The position numbers and the translations under genes are program-made. From Tetraselmis striata (lineage: Eukaryota; Chlorophyta; Chlorodendrophyceae; Chlorodendrales; Chlorodendraceae): a stretch of DNA of 64,000 bases. Shown one piece after another: positions 1-8,856 of this stretch. A model generated the notes under the pieces. That model was given only the letters and a program-made list of their open reading frames with translations, searched no databases and was not told the DNA's origin. How positions within the stretch are numbered: the first letter of the stretch is position 1; each line of letters starts with the position of its first letter. The stretch covers positions 16,038 to 80,037 of the forward strand of contig VCJN01003311.1 of NCBI GenBank assembly GCA_006384855.1. Direction: 5' to 3'.

Positions 1-17
1 ATTCCGGCGACTTCTAC

Positions 18-2208
18 ATGAAGGTCATCGCCAAGAAGTTCCGGGGGGTATGGCACTACGGCGTGATAACCGGCGTCGTTACCGAGTGGGTGTTGGAGGA
101 CTACGGCGGGGCGACCCAGTGGCGCGCTGTTTTCGAGGACGGGGGCATTGTGGGCCTTCTGCGTTCAGAGGTGAGTGGGCCCGGCCTGCGTGCTGGTGGC
201 ACCACTCAACTGCGGTTGTATGACATCACACGCACCCGCCCGGTCGGCGTGGCAGGTTGTGGAGGCTATGGCGGCTGCCCAGGAGCACCCCCCTGTGGAT
301 GCGGACGGGGAGGCTCGCTTGGTAACCGTCCATGAAGGCGATGACTTGTCCAGTGAATCACACACCTTGCCCGGCGTGCGGTCAACACAACCCGGCTGGC
401 GGAGGCCAAGCAGAACACTGGCTGCCATGGCGTGTGCCATGTGCATGTGGTCCGGGGCTATGTCAGCATGGTCAACCTCTTCCCCCTCGCGCCGTTCCAC
501 CTGTTTTTTTTTTGGCTTGGGAAGGGACTTCTGGAGGAAATTTGTCACCGTGCAGGGCCACATTGGATTCCGAGCTATGAAGCAGGAAGACCGGCGCCAG
601 GCTTTAGTCCCGATACCCAGCAACTTTGAACGCGGGTTGCGCCCTTCGTTTGCAGTGTCCAAGAATCGAAAGGTAAACCCCTCCCCCCCCCCCCCCCCCC
701 CGGGCGTGGGCGTGGGCGTGGGCGTGACGGCATTCCCCTCCATGACTGCAGGGTCAGGCAAGGTGACGGTGCAGCCCGGCTGGGTCATGGAGGACTGCTT
801 GCACCACATGGAAACGTTTTCCATTCTTAACGCCGGTCCGCTCCTCGAGGAGGCCCGGGTGAAGGCGATCATGCCCGAGAAGGAGCTCGCGTCCCCAGCG
901 GTGGTGCGTTCGGTGTCACGACTGGCGGTGCTTGGGCACATGTACAAGCGCCTGCAAGGAGCTGCGTGGTTCGTCACGCGGTGGGGGTTGCAGAATGTGG
1001 TGACGGAGGAGGACGGCCCCGAGCGCAAGGCGCAGGTGGACGCGCTCACTAGGGAGGGGAGGACTCGATACCCAGCGCGGCGCCAAGGCGCGGCGGCCGG
1101 GGCAGCGCGGCGCCAAGGCGCGGCGGCCGGGGCAGCGCGGCGCCAAGGCGCGGCGGCCGGGGCAGCGCGGCGCCAAGGCGCGGCGGCCGGGGCAGCGCGG
1201 CGCCAAGGCGCGGCGGCCGGGGCAGCGCGGCGCCAAGGCGCGGCGGCCGGGGCAGCGCGGCGCCAAGGCGCGGCGGCCGGGGCAGCGCGGCGCCAAGGCG
1301 CGGCGGCCGGGGCAGCGCGGCGCCAAGGCGCGGCGGCCGGGGCAGCGCGGCGCCAACGCGAGTGGGATGGGCGGGGCAGCGCGGCGCCAAGGCGCGGCGG
1401 CCGGGGCAGCGCGGCGCCAAGGCGCGGCGGCCGGGGCAGCGCGGCGCCAAGGCGCGGCGGCCGGGGCAGCGCGGCGCCAAGGCGCGGCGGCCGGGGCAGC
1501 GCGGCGCCAAGGCGCGGCGGCCGGGGCAGCGCGGCGCCAAGGCGCGGCGGCCGGGGCAGCGCGGCGCCAAGGCGCGGCGGCCGGGGCAGCGCGGCGCCAA
1601 GGCGCGGCGGCCGGGGCAGCGCGGCGCCAAGGCGCGGCGGCCGGGGCAGCGCGGCGCCAAGGCGCGGCGGCCGGGGCAGCGCGGCGCCAAGGCGCGGCGG
1701 CCGGGGCAGCGCGGCGCCAAGGCGCGGCGGCCGGGGCAGCGCGGCGCCAAGGCGCGGCGGCCGGGGCAGCGCGGCGCCAAGGCGCGGCGGCCGGGGCAGC
1801 GCGGCGCCAAGGCGCGGCGGCCGGGGCAGCGCGGCGCCAAGGCGCGGCGGCCGGGGCAGCGCGGCGCCAAGGCGCGGCGGCCGGGGCAGCGCGGCGCCAA
1901 GGCGCGGCGGCCGGGGCAGCGCGGCGCCAAGGCGCGGCGGCCGGGGCAGCGCGGCGCCAACGCGAGTGGGATGGGCGGGGCAGCGCGGCGCCAAGGCGCG
2001 GCGGCCGGGGCAGCGCGGCGCCAAGGCGCGGCGGCCGGGGCAGCGCGGCGCCAAGGCGCGGCGGCCGGGGCAGCGCGGCGCCAACGCGCGGCGGCCGGGG
2101 CAGCACGGCGCCAAGGCGCGGCGGCCGGGGCAGCGCGGCGCCAAGACAGCGCATACAGCGGAATCGGCGGAAAGGGATGCATTACAAGTTGTGGACGGCA
2201 GGCGCTGA
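18..2208 (+). CDS. Putative 5'-partial multi-exon gene, last exon repeat-coding
   Basis: I do not recognise the product. A phase-consistent model uses exons 18-170, 556-672 and 775-2208, with donors GTGAGT at 171 and GTAAAC at 673 and acceptors TGCAG at 555 and GTGCAG at 774. The reading frame is open to the window edge, so the ATG at 18 may be internal. Exon 1 (KKFRGVWHYGVI..., ending WRAVFEDGG) resembles a small Tudor/chromo-like fold, judged only from the aromatic and acidic pattern. Exon 2 and the start of exon 3 have protein-like composition (PGWVMEDCLHHMETFSI). Exon 3 then runs into the 30-bp minisatellite, which is stop-free in several frames, so the 3' coding limit cannot be trusted. 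Intron 2 holds a poly-C tract followed by GTGGGC repeats. The true stop could lie before the array. Confidence 0.3.
1072..2150. repeat. 30-bp GC-rich minisatellite, about 35 units
   Basis: A 30-bp unit (GGCGCGGCGGCCGGGGCAGC plus GCGGCGCCAA) repeats nearly without change. Two interruptions at about 1356-1381 and 1960-1985 carry the same different motif (GAGTGGGATGGGCGGGGCAG) and lie 604 bp apart. A few point variants occur near 2080-2105. Because the unit is a multiple of three it encodes 10-residue repeats (GAAAGAARRQ or RPGQRGAKAR on +) and stays open in several frames on both strands, so the long open frames here are not evidence of coding. Confidence 0.95.
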
Positions 2209-2737
2209 AAACTATGCGGTCATGCCGCAACAACCCCAGCACTGGCTTCTGGATACCTCTGATCTGGCTGGCGGCGGCGGGCTGCGGGATGCAGGGCCGC
2301 ATGACTGAGGTGGCGGTGCTGGTGAGCCCGGAGAGTCTGCATGCGGCGGAGGCGGCAGAGCCGCATAGGCACTAGACAATGCTCTGAAGCGAGCCCCAAT
2401 TGTCTGCCCAGCGCCTGCCCCAATGTAACGCACCAGCTTGGCAGCAATTGGCAGCTCTTTTGCCCCCCCTCCACCCCACAGACACACTACCAATACCAGT
2501 TTCTCATCCCGGCGGGCAGTTGATGCGTATACCCAGGCTTGTGCGTCCGCGGTGCGGGGGGGGGGGGGGGGGGGGAATCACTATAGCTAAGCTAGTGATG
2601 TGAGATATGAGTGCAGCAACAGATATTGTGCAAGATATAATACGATGGCATGCAAGCGGGTCCCCGCTCTTCCACAATCATTGGCCCTGCTCCCTCTTGC
2701 CCCGCCCCCGGTGCCCTTTAGCTGCTCTCAGCATCCC

Positions 2738-3052
2738 GAGTGGGATGGGCGGGGCAGCGGTTGCTACCGAGTGAGGCGTAGCATCGTTTGCAGTAGCAAC
2801 GCAGCCTTTCCGGTGTGACGCCGCCTGGATGTAACCCAGCAGTACGCGCAAAGTGCAAGTGCAAGCTGCTGATGGCGGGGATCCCGCGCGCGGGGGGGGG
2901 GGGGGGGGGGGGGCAGCGGCTGTGGGATAGGCGGGGCAGCGGTTGCTACCGAGTGAGGCGTAGCATCGTTTGCAGTAGCAACGCAGCCTTTCCGGTTGCA
3001 TAGTGTGACACCGCTTGGATGTAACCCAGCAGTACGCGCAAAGTGCAAGTGT
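2738..3052 (+). repeat. Two-copy direct repeat of about 120 bp
   Basis: The stretch from GGGCGGGGCAGCGGTTGCTA through GCGCAAAGTGCAAGTG occurs at about 2747-2862 and 2929-3050. The copies differ by a few substitutions and a 6-bp insertion (GTTGCATAG against GTG). They are separated by a poly-G tract (2890-2912). The first copy begins with the motif that interrupts the upstream minisatellite. The rest of 2210-3090 shows no gene I can support; it also holds a poly-G tract at 2557-2575. Confidence 0.85.
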
Positions 3053-3093
3053 TACACGTCCGTGTGCCCCACCCAATGACATTGCGCCCGACC

Positions 3094-3740
3094 TCACTGA
3101 CGGCATGTCTCGCTCTCCTTCAGCTCCTGGGCCGTCCGCCGCCTCACCCTGCGCACCCTACCAGCCGCGCGTGCCTTCTCGGAAGCCTCACACACGGCGG
3201 CGCGAGTCGCGTCGTGGAACGCGTCCCTGACATGGCGGAACTCCGCCCTCACCGTGGCCGTGGTCGGGCAGAGGACTGCCCGCTGATGGGTCGCCATGCA
3301 TGGGTACTTGGGGCCGCACAAAGCCGGGGTGCCGTCGCAGCAACACTCCCAGTCCGTCCGTTGGCCGCAGTCCACGCATGACGGGCGTCCGGCCAGGACA
3401 CGCACATGATAGTGCATGTGGCCGCCTCCCGCCACTGCTCGTAGTGCTCCGGTCAACATGGCGACGAGCAAGTCGGCATGTCCCGCAGGTGGCTGCGGGG
3501 CGGGTGGCGCGAGCGCAGCCTCGCTCGCCTCGACAACCCCCTCAGCCCGATCAGTCGCCTCGACCACGACCTCCTCCGCCTCCTGACGCGGCGCACCAGG
3601 CGCATCATCGTCGCCTGGCAGGGCGTCCCCCCCCGCAACGGCGCCGTCGGCGGTGGCCGACGCCGTCGTGGCGGGGTGTTGTGAGGAGGTGGCCCTAGAC
3701 ATAGGTGGGGCCGGCACCGCCATGTGTTGCTCCACATGCG
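3094..3740 (-). pseudogene. C-terminal fragment with piggyBac-like cysteine-rich end
   Basis: On the minus strand an open frame ends at a stop at 3094. Its last 110 residues contain CVDCG, then TDWECCCDG, PALC and PCMATHQ. This order of Cys pairs, a single LC and a final Cys-x3-His resembles the C-terminal cysteine-rich domain of piggyBac-type transposases. Upstream (towards 3740) the frame is Ala/Pro/Glu-rich and of low complexity. I see no DDE catalytic domain in the next kilobase on this strand, so this is either a truncated transposon relic or the last exon of an unrelated zinc-binding protein. A host gene with a similar finger is the main alternative. Confidence 0.3.
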
Positions 3741-4725
3741 GTGCGGTTCCTGACGCGACAGCTCCGTCGCACCAGTACCGGCGCCGGCACCCCACGCCTG
3801 CTGGGATTACCACCAACCGGCATGTTTCCTTTGGGAGGCGGTTCATCCGCGTCGGAGGTGAGCGGCGGTGCCTGTGTGGGTGTGAATACTGCCCGGCCAT
3901 TAGGGCTCCCGCCGCCTGCCGCTCCGCCGACCCAAGCCGCGGCGTGTGCTGCGCCCCGCATAGTCGCCTCGAATATAATATACATGACGCGGGGACGGGG
4001 GGGGGGGGGGGGGGGGGGGGGGGATTCGTGCGTTTCGTATGTCGGCGGAAAGGCGTGCGAAGCTGCGGCTGGCGAAGGTGGTGGAAATAAGCGTGGCGGC
4101 GTCGGCGGCGTATTACCGTGCGTGCATGCGTGCGCAACCCCGCGGCAGCAAGCGCCGGACTCGGCGTGTGCCGGCGGCAGAGCTGCGAAGCCATGGACAC
4201 GGTACGGGATGCCAAGTTTGGCTAAGCAACTGCCGAGGCTGGCGGCTTAACCCCCATGTCCGGCGGTTAAGGGACGGAAAGTGCGTAGAAGTTGATCGGC
4301 AAAGCGGGCATATAAGCCTGGCTGTGCTAGGTTCCTATTAAGTAATGGCGGTTTGTGCTAAGTAATTCGTAGGGGTGGACCATGCAGCGCAGGTAGGGGG
4401 CGGTATAAATGAGGCCGGGCACATATACTGCTCCACGAAACGACACTGTCGCACGTGTAGTTGAATAGACGCCCCCCCCCCCCCCCCCCCCCCGCCGGGT
4501 CGGCCCGCCGGGTCGGCCCGCCGACCCGCCACGGCATGTAATATCTGTCATGCATCGCCGGGGTATGTGTGAGTGGATGCCCCGCCGCCACACACCCCCC
4601 CCCCCCACCCCCCCCCCCCCCCCCCCCCCCCATTTACACTTGTGCACTCATTAAGTTTGGGCTGGTTTCGGAGCAGTACATGTACGTATGTATATACATA
4701 CAATGGAACGTAGGACCTGCGCGGA
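3741..4725. other. Stretch without a supported gene; homopolymer tracts
   Basis: This holds a poly-G tract (about 3998-4023), poly-C tracts (about 4473-4493 and 4597-4631) and a short GGGTCGGCCCGCC duplication at 4496-4522. Open frames here are caused by the homopolymers. No protein family is recognisable on either strand. Confidence 0.6.
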
Positions 4726-4727
4726 AA

Positions 4728-5880
4728 GAGGCGGGGCTGGCGGAGTGCGTTGGGGGTGCGTAGAGTAGCGTGTTGGTGAGATTCGGGGTGCATCGGACGC
4801 CGGATGCCCATCCACCCAGCGTAAAAGACGCGTACGTAATATTCACACTATATATATTCACACGCAAATGTGTGAAAACCGGACATACCGTGCCGGATGG
4901 GTGGGAATACGGCGTCCGATGCAGCCAAAACCCCAGGGACACGCTATTCTATGCACCGCCAATGCACTCCGCCAGCACCGCCTCATTCTCTGTCGATTTC
5001 GAAAACGCCTTCACATTATCCACCGCTAATTGCAATTGCCACCGTGTAATATTGTCACGATGTGCGCACACAACAACACTTACTACCGGTTCCGACGCGG
5101 ATGGAGGCGAGGCTTGCGGAGTGCGTTGGGGGTGCGTAGAGTAGCGTGCTGCAAATAATTGGGGTGCATCGGACGCCGGATGCCCATCCACCCGGCGTAA
5201 AAGACGCGTAATATTCACACTTTATTAACACACAAATGTGCGAAAACCGGACATTCCGTGCCGGATGGGTGGGAATACGGCGTCCGATGCAGCCAAAACC
5301 CCAGCACCACGCTATTCTATGCACCGCCAATGCACTCCGCCAGCACCGCCTCATTCTCTGTCGATTTCGAAAACGCCTTCACATTATCCACCGCTAATTG
5401 CAATTGCCACCGTGTAATATGTTGTCACGATGTGCGCACACAACAACACTTACTACCGGTTCCGACGCGGATGGAGGCGAGGCTTGCGGAGTGCGTTGGG
5501 GGTGCGTAGAGTAGCGTGCTGCAAATAATTGGGGTGCATCGGACGCCGGATGCCCATCCACCCGGCGTAAAAGACGCGTAATATTCACACTTTATTAACA
5601 CACAAATGTGTAAAAACCGGACATTCCGTGCCGGATGGGTGGGAATACGGCGTCCGATGCAGCCAAAACCCCAGGGACACGCTATTCTATGCACCGCCAA
5701 TGCACTCCGCCAGCACCGCCTCATTCTTTGTCGATTTCGAAAACGCCTTCACATTATCCACCGCTAATAATTGCAATTGCCACCGTGTAATGTTGTCACG
5801 ATGTGCGCACACAACAACACTTACTACCGGTTCCGACGCGGATGGAGGCGAGGCTTGCGGAGTGCACTGGCGGTGCACAG
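4728..5880 (+). repeat. 370-bp tandem satellite, three units, each with a large inverted repeat
   Basis: The marker GGCTTGCGGAGTGCGTTGGG recurs near 5111 and 5481, with diverged forms near 4737 and 5851, giving a period of about 370-371 bp. Inside each unit GCATCGGACGCCGGATGCCC and its complement (GGGTGGGAATACGGCGTCCGATGC, imperfect) face each other across about 70 bp that include TTCACAC and GTGTGAAAA. Each unit could fold into a long stem. Units are over 95% identical by eye. The first unit has a slightly diverged left arm. Confidence 0.9.
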
Positions 5881-5987
5881 ACTAGCGGGAGACTAGATCC
5901 ATTGTCGCTTATTTACAAGCACGGACGGTGCTGCCAGACCTGATCGTCTACGGCCGATATAATATTCACACTAAATTAACATCGGTG

Positions 5988-6030
5988 CACACCGCCGCAC
6001 ACCGCCGCACACCGCCGCACACCGCTGCGC
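5988..6030 (+). repeat. Short 10-bp tandem repeat (ACACCGCCGC)
   Basis: Four to five near-perfect copies of a 10-mer lie between the 370-bp satellite and the TATA-like box at 6161. Confidence 0.85.
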
Positions 6031-6160
6031 GCGCACATTCGTCGCACACATTATCCCGGATTCACTCGCCGTATCCATTACGCCGTGCTACTTCAACAAT
6101 AAACATTGCGAAATTACACCGACACAATGCCGCACCGACTAGCTCTTGACAATACGTGCA

Positions 6161-6168
6161 TATAAATA
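6161..6168 (+). promoter_or_regulatory. TATA-box-like element
   Basis: TATAAATA lies about 35 bp upstream of the first ATG codons at 6196 and about 150 bp upstream of that at 6311. Transcription of the uncertain small gene(s) at 6196-6894 from here is an inference. Confidence 0.4.
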
Positions 6169-6195
6169 GTAGTGGCGCGCTGCTCCTCGCCTCCG

Positions 6196-6515
6196 ATGTG
6201 TCGTCGACTGCTGCGGAAGGCGGTCGTCGACTGGGTGTTAGTTTCTCCACCTCGGCCGCCCCCCCCCCCCCCCCCCCCCGCCCCCCCCCCCCTTCACCGC
6301 TCACAGCGCCATGGCCGACCTCGCCCCCCCGGGCAAACGTGGGCGGCGAGCCTTGTTGTCTCGCGTGTCCGCGCCGCCGGCATCGAGGAGGACGAGAAAG
6401 ACATGAGGAAACGCGTGACAAGGTGGGCGCGCAACAAAACACTCCATCCTCCACATTAGCACGCACCCACTCGTGGCTAACTTGTGCCGCGCGCAGGTTC
6501 GTCCGGGAGCGCCGT
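6196..6515 (+). CDS. Possible small gene, hypothetical
   Basis: No family is recognised. One possible model starts at ATG 6196 (MCRRLLRKAVVDW), splices at GTGTTA (6235) over a poly-C intron to the acceptor CTCACAG (about 6307), and continues with a stretch that looks protein-like (SRVRAAGIEEDEKDMRKRV) to a donor AAG/GTGGGC near 6421, then to an exon after GCGCAG (about 6496). The product would be a short basic protein. An ATG at 6311 in another frame (MADLAPPGKRGRR) is an alternative start. Evidence is weak: it rests on the TATA box, the splice signals and local composition. Confidence 0.2.
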
Positions 6516-6672
6516 TAAGGCCCACCTCAACGCCAAGGCTTCCACAGTGCCAGCGGCGCAACTCGTGGTGGCCGAGGAGGCCGCATCCTCAGCCGCTTAA
6601 AGGCGAAACGATTGTGGCTTGTTGTGGGTGTCTGGGCACAGGGGGCGTCCCGACGCGAAGGTAAGGAAGCTC

Positions 6673-6894
6673 ATGGCGGCGTCGTCGACGGCACAGCCTC
6701 CCGGGGTGGTGAAGACACTGACGGATGACAAGAAGCGGAAGAGGCCAGTGAAGAAACGCCGAGGTAAGAAACTGACGGTCGCGGAGTCGGAGGCGGAGTC
6801 GGAGGCGCAGGCGGAGGCGGAGGCGGAGGCGGAGGCAGCGAGATCGTCGAAGCGGAGGGTCCCGCGGGCACGCAAGAACAAGAACAAGCAGTAG
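6673..6894 (+). CDS. Possible small basic protein with Glu/Ala repeat
   Basis: ATG 6673 opens a 73-residue frame ending at TAG 6892-6894. It has a Lys/Arg-rich block (KKRKRPVKKRRGKK) that would act as a nuclear localisation signal, a central (EA)n-type acidic repeat encoded by a GAGGCG microsatellite (about 6790-6837), and a basic tail (SSKRRVPRARKNKNKQ). It could be the last exon of the small gene that starts near 6196. Possible donors inside (GTAAGG at 6661, GTAAGA at 6764) leave the structure open. Low-complexity composition makes chance open reading frames likely. Confidence 0.25.
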   Translation: MAASSTAQPPGVVKTLTDDKKRKRPVKKRRGKKLTVAESEAESEAQAEAEAEAEAARSSKRRVPRARKNKNKQ

Positions 6895-7822
6895 CCCCCG
6901 CCCCCTTACCCCCCCCCCCCCCCAGGCGGGAGCGGCTGGCGGCGAGGGGGGGCGGGGGGGGGCGGGGCGGGCGTGGTCCCCCCGCCCCCGCACCCCCCCC
7001 CCCCCCCCCCCGGGCCACATCCCCCGATGGCAGCTGTCGCGAATATTGTAATTCAAACATTCTTCGGCAAACCGCTGCCTGCCCCCGCCCTCCCCCTCGC
7101 GAATATTTATGTAACGTGAGCACTCTTTGGCAAAACATGGCAGCCAAACCGCCCATCTGATGACCTTTGATCGGACGGCTGGCAGGCCCGTTCAGCAGTA
7201 CTAGCTATAATGTACACAAAAATCCCCACTTTGGCCGAATAGTACGGCTGAGATTTGCGCTCCCATGTACTAATAGTCGTAGTTATCCACAGGACCACTC
7301 TCCATCGTGCCCCGGTACCGGGTACCGGGTACTCGATACCCGGTACCGGCGTAATAAATATATCGCGTACTACCCGGTACTACACGGACAACCTTGTACC
7401 TTGTACGTCAGTGCCATGTAACGCTCCACCGGGCTGGTACGACTTCCTCAATGATGACAAAAAGGATTTATCGCCCGCCGGCAATAACGCCGGATGTACT
7501 CGCACGTAACTGGATGGACGTGCCGCCACCAGCAGCAGCCTTCACGGATAAATAATAGTCGCTAGTAGTAGTGCTTCGTCACCTGTATGTCACATCTGAA
7601 TCTCACAGTGAAAGCGCAGCGTTCTATTCTCAGAGCAGCAGTGCAGCACCAGTGACCAAGCACCATGTACTGCGGAGCATGAGCGCAGCAGCTCCCTTTA
7701 GCGGGACATCCATATAACAGTATCAAGCCCCCTCCCCCCCCCCCCCCCCCCCTCCTCACGTCTCAGTAGTGCAGCTGCACCAACGGCCAGCATGCACTCC
7801 CTTCGGTTTACTGTTGGCTGGC
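6895..7822. other. Stretch without a supported gene
   Basis: It contains poly-C and poly-G rich DNA at 6899-7012, a palindromic GGTACCGGGTACCGGGTAC cluster near 7313-7385, and a poly-C tract at 7731-7752. No coding region is recognised on either strand. Confidence 0.6.
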
Positions 7823-7827
7823 AAACG

Positions 7828-8154
7828 TGTAGGAGCATGCACTATGACAGGTTGTTCCGGAGCTGGACGACTTGTATTACATCAAACATGTCGACTGTTG
7901 ATGGCTGATGACTGCTGATTGCGCGCGCCGCGCGCAAATACGAGACTTAGTGATTTGATTAGCGCACTCCTAGACTTCAGTGCGAGTTTCACTATTAGCG
8001 GCACGCAGCGCGCTCGGCCGCGCCTAGGCTCAGCCCCGCGTTGCTGCTCTTGTCACTTCTTCTGTCCCAGCAGCTTGGTCCGGCCAGCTGCTCCACCACC
8101 ATCTTTCTCCGGGCAAGCACGCACACAAACACGTCTCAGGGACTTGTCCGTTTA
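7828..8154 (+). repeat. 5' LTR of the Copia-type element
   Basis: It begins TGTAGGAGCATGCACTATGA and ends GTCCGTTTA directly before the primer-binding site. It aligns along its length with 11246-11575, with scattered substitutions and small indels. The segment CGAGACTTAGTGATT through GCTGCTCTTGTCACTTCTTC is almost identical in both. Confidence 0.92.
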
Positions 8155-8166
8155 GGTTATGGGCCC
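8155..8166 (+). promoter_or_regulatory. Primer-binding site matching the anticodon region of initiator tRNA-Met
   Basis: GGTTATGGGCCC starts at the first base after the 5' LTR. It is the exact complement of GGGCCCAUAACC, the anticodon-loop segment of eukaryotic initiator tRNA-Met. Drosophila copia is known to prime from an initiator-tRNA-Met half molecule at this internal segment. A 3'-CCA-directed site (TGG...) is not present. Confidence 0.8.
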
Positions 8167-8577
8167 TCATTATCACACATTCGTGTGCAAAGATATTTGA
8201 ATCATCGACTCTGCTCCGAGCAAGCGATACTTGCCTCCGGGGCAAAAGCAAACCACTAGAGAAACACACATTAGACATACCACTGTGCTGAGCTTAGTAG
8301 TTTTCGAAATTTTTCGAACAATCACTATCTCGAATTCGAATCGCTGTAACTCCACAGAGGCGACCGGAAACTTTTTGGGATCTCTCTGGTCTATTGGAGC
8401 GGGAGACAGGGCCAGTCGGAGCTGCGTCGCACGCAACGGCGGACGCACTTACAGGTACCGGACCTGGAAGGTTGCGAAGCACTTACATGTGTCGGAGTGG
8501 CACACAACATATCTTTCAGTTGGATCCTTTGCCTACATGCCTGCATGACAACACCTCCTTTTGGATCTATCAGCACC

Positions 8578-8709
8578 ATGGCCGACTCACATCCTCCCGG
8601 GTTTCCCGGCCTCGAAACGAGCGATGAACAACACGCCGAGACTCGTCACGTCATACCGGCGACTCGACAAAGCCTCCTGGAGACTGTTGGAATCTGCCCG
8701 ATACCCTAG
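8578..8709 (+). pseudogene. Possible gag start of the Copia-type element
   Basis: ATG 8578 opens a short frame (MADSHPPGFPGLETSDEQHA...) that stops at TAG 8707-8709. Its place after the leader suggests the first codons of gag. Nothing resembling a capsid or a CCHC zinc knuckle follows, because the next recognisable sequence is already the integrase end. A deletion of gag, protease and most of integrase is the simplest explanation. Confidence 0.35.
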
Positions 8710-8856
8710 CTCCAGCCGATACCCTAGCACCGGCCGGGCACATATCGCGCGCGCCTTTGCACGCGCGCGCCTGTCTCCCGGCCCGCCGGGCGCTCCGCTC
8801 TCACTCTCTTCCTGCCCACAGTCCCCGCAACCGGACTCGAGCCGGACCGCAGCTAT

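Noticed and set aside
165-2302. Long open frames on both strands across the minisatellite (up to 677 codons)
   Set aside because: The unit is 30 bp and GC-rich without stop codons in several frames, so openness follows from the repeat and not from coding. Only the upstream exons of the + frame look protein-like.
6911-7013. Possible CRISPR-like or regular spacer pattern in C-rich blocks
   Set aside because: The blocks are irregular homopolymers without conserved repeat and spacer lengths, and the DNA is eukaryotic.
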